A stretch of DNA of 64,000 bases. Origin: Streptomyces sp. NBC_01689. Lineage in GTDB: Bacteria; Actinomycetota; Actinomycetes; Streptomycetales; Streptomycetaceae. The notes under the pieces were generated by a model. The model did not search any database. It saw only the letters and a program-made list of their open reading frames with translations, and was not told where the DNA came from. Below are positions 63,662 to 64,000 of the stretch, piece after piece (positions within the stretch are counted from its first letter, which is position 1; every line of letters begins with the position of its first letter). Location: the NCBI RefSeq assembly GCF_036250675.1, contig NZ_CP109592.1, forward strand, positions 1,550,001 to 1,614,000, read 5' to 3'. A program made the position numbers and the translations under genes.

Positions 63662-64000
63662 TCATCGAGCCGCCCGGTTGCGCAGGGCGGTGAGGGACCA
63701 GTCGAGCACCGGGGCGAGCCGGTCGGGCTCCGGCCAGCCGTTGACCAGCGCGAGCAGACGGAAGTACCGCTCCCTGCGGGGGTCGTTCACGGCCTCCAGA
63801 CGGTGCAGCAGCCACCGGCGCAGGGCGCCGTCGTCGGGACGGTGGTGGATGCGCGCGCACCGGGCGGTGAGCACCGCGACGATCTCGTCGGCCTGGGGCG
63901 CGTACGGACTGACGCCGGACGCCACAGCGGGTCCGACGAGATCACGGGCGACGGCGACCACGCCCGGGCGCGGTCGTACGGGGGCGCCCCGGGGCGGCTC
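63662..64000 (-). CDS. C-terminal part of a regulator (MerR/TipA-like), cut by the window edge
   Basis: The minus-strand frame is open to the right end of the window and reads EPPRGAPVRPRPGVVAVARD through to WLLHRLEAVNDPRRERYFRL and LALVNGWPEPDRLAPVLDWS. From memory, the latter part matches the C-terminal helical domain of Streptomyces MerR-type regulators. The DNA-binding half lies outside the window, so the class is uncertain. Confidence 0.55.
   Translation of the reverse strand, partial: EPPRGAPVRPRPGVVAVARDLVGPAVASGVSPYAPQADEIVAVLTARCARIHHRPDDGALRRWLLHRLEAVNDPRRERYFRLLALVNGWPEPDRLAPVLDWSLTALRNRAAR

Noticed and set aside
1..64000. CRISPR array, prophage or insertion sequence
   Set aside because: No regularly spaced 25-40 bp repeats with unique spacers, no transposase or integrase and no phage structural gene were seen; the tandem repeats found have no spacers.

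Overview
The window is high-GC actinobacterial DNA and almost certainly comes from a Streptomyces chromosome. The evidence is strong G/C bias at third codon positions, frequent GTG starts, an initiator-type tRNA-Met without encoded CCA, a geosmin-like odour terpene locus (2-methylisoborneol) with its encapsulin, LAL/LuxR, TetR, MarR and LacI regulators, and an ABC sugar importer without its own ATPase. No prophage, insertion sequence, rRNA or CRISPR array was seen.

Region by region. 0-5 kb: a YhgE/Pip-like membrane protein facing a TetR gene, a small secreted protein, a membrane-anchored XRE protein and a decayed lipoprotein fragment. 5-10 kb: a flavin disulfide oxidoreductase, a P-loop kinase, tRNA-fMet and two secreted or unknown proteins. 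9.8-14.2 kb: a hotdog thioesterase, a three-gene operon (Cys/His-rich small membrane protein, PLP enzyme, MFS exporter) and a DUF2975/XRE pair behind two phased operators. 14.4-20.6 kb: a PNPOx-fold protein, a wrecked GMC oxidoreductase, a RibD-type reductase, a PP2C phosphatase and a catabolic-type acetolactate synthase. 20.9-27.4 kb: a LAL regulator, TetR with a divergent quinone oxidoreductase, and MarR with a divergent EamA transporter whose start codon lies inside a palindrome.

27.5-36.1 kb: a NUDIX hydrolase, then an operon of a ribbon-helix-helix protein, a DUF4097 protein and a DrrAB-type ABC exporter preceded by an array of TGGYRCCA boxes at 10-bp spacing. After these come a HAD phosphatase, an acyltransferase, an aminotransferase lacking its N-terminus and an IclR gene lacking its DNA-binding domain. 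36.4-46.6 kb: a TIGR01777 epimerase and, 7 kb away, a small membrane protein that share a TTGAAC-RT-GTTCAA operator; a histidine kinase/response regulator/CPBP protease set; a Gfo/Idh/MocA oxidoreductase, an SDR and an orphan histidine kinase.

47.2-51.4 kb: an amidohydrolase/decarboxylase and an FAD aromatic hydroxylase divergent from a P450. 52.9-56.6 kb: family 2B encapsulin shell, 2-methylisoborneol synthase and geranyl diphosphate C-methyltransferase, a complete 2-MIB locus with a compartment. 56.7-63.5 kb: a GH2 glycosidase, a LacI repressor and a solute-binding protein with two permeases, tied together by two near-identical TTGCATCG-WTGCAA operators. The window closes inside a regulator-like gene running off the right edge.
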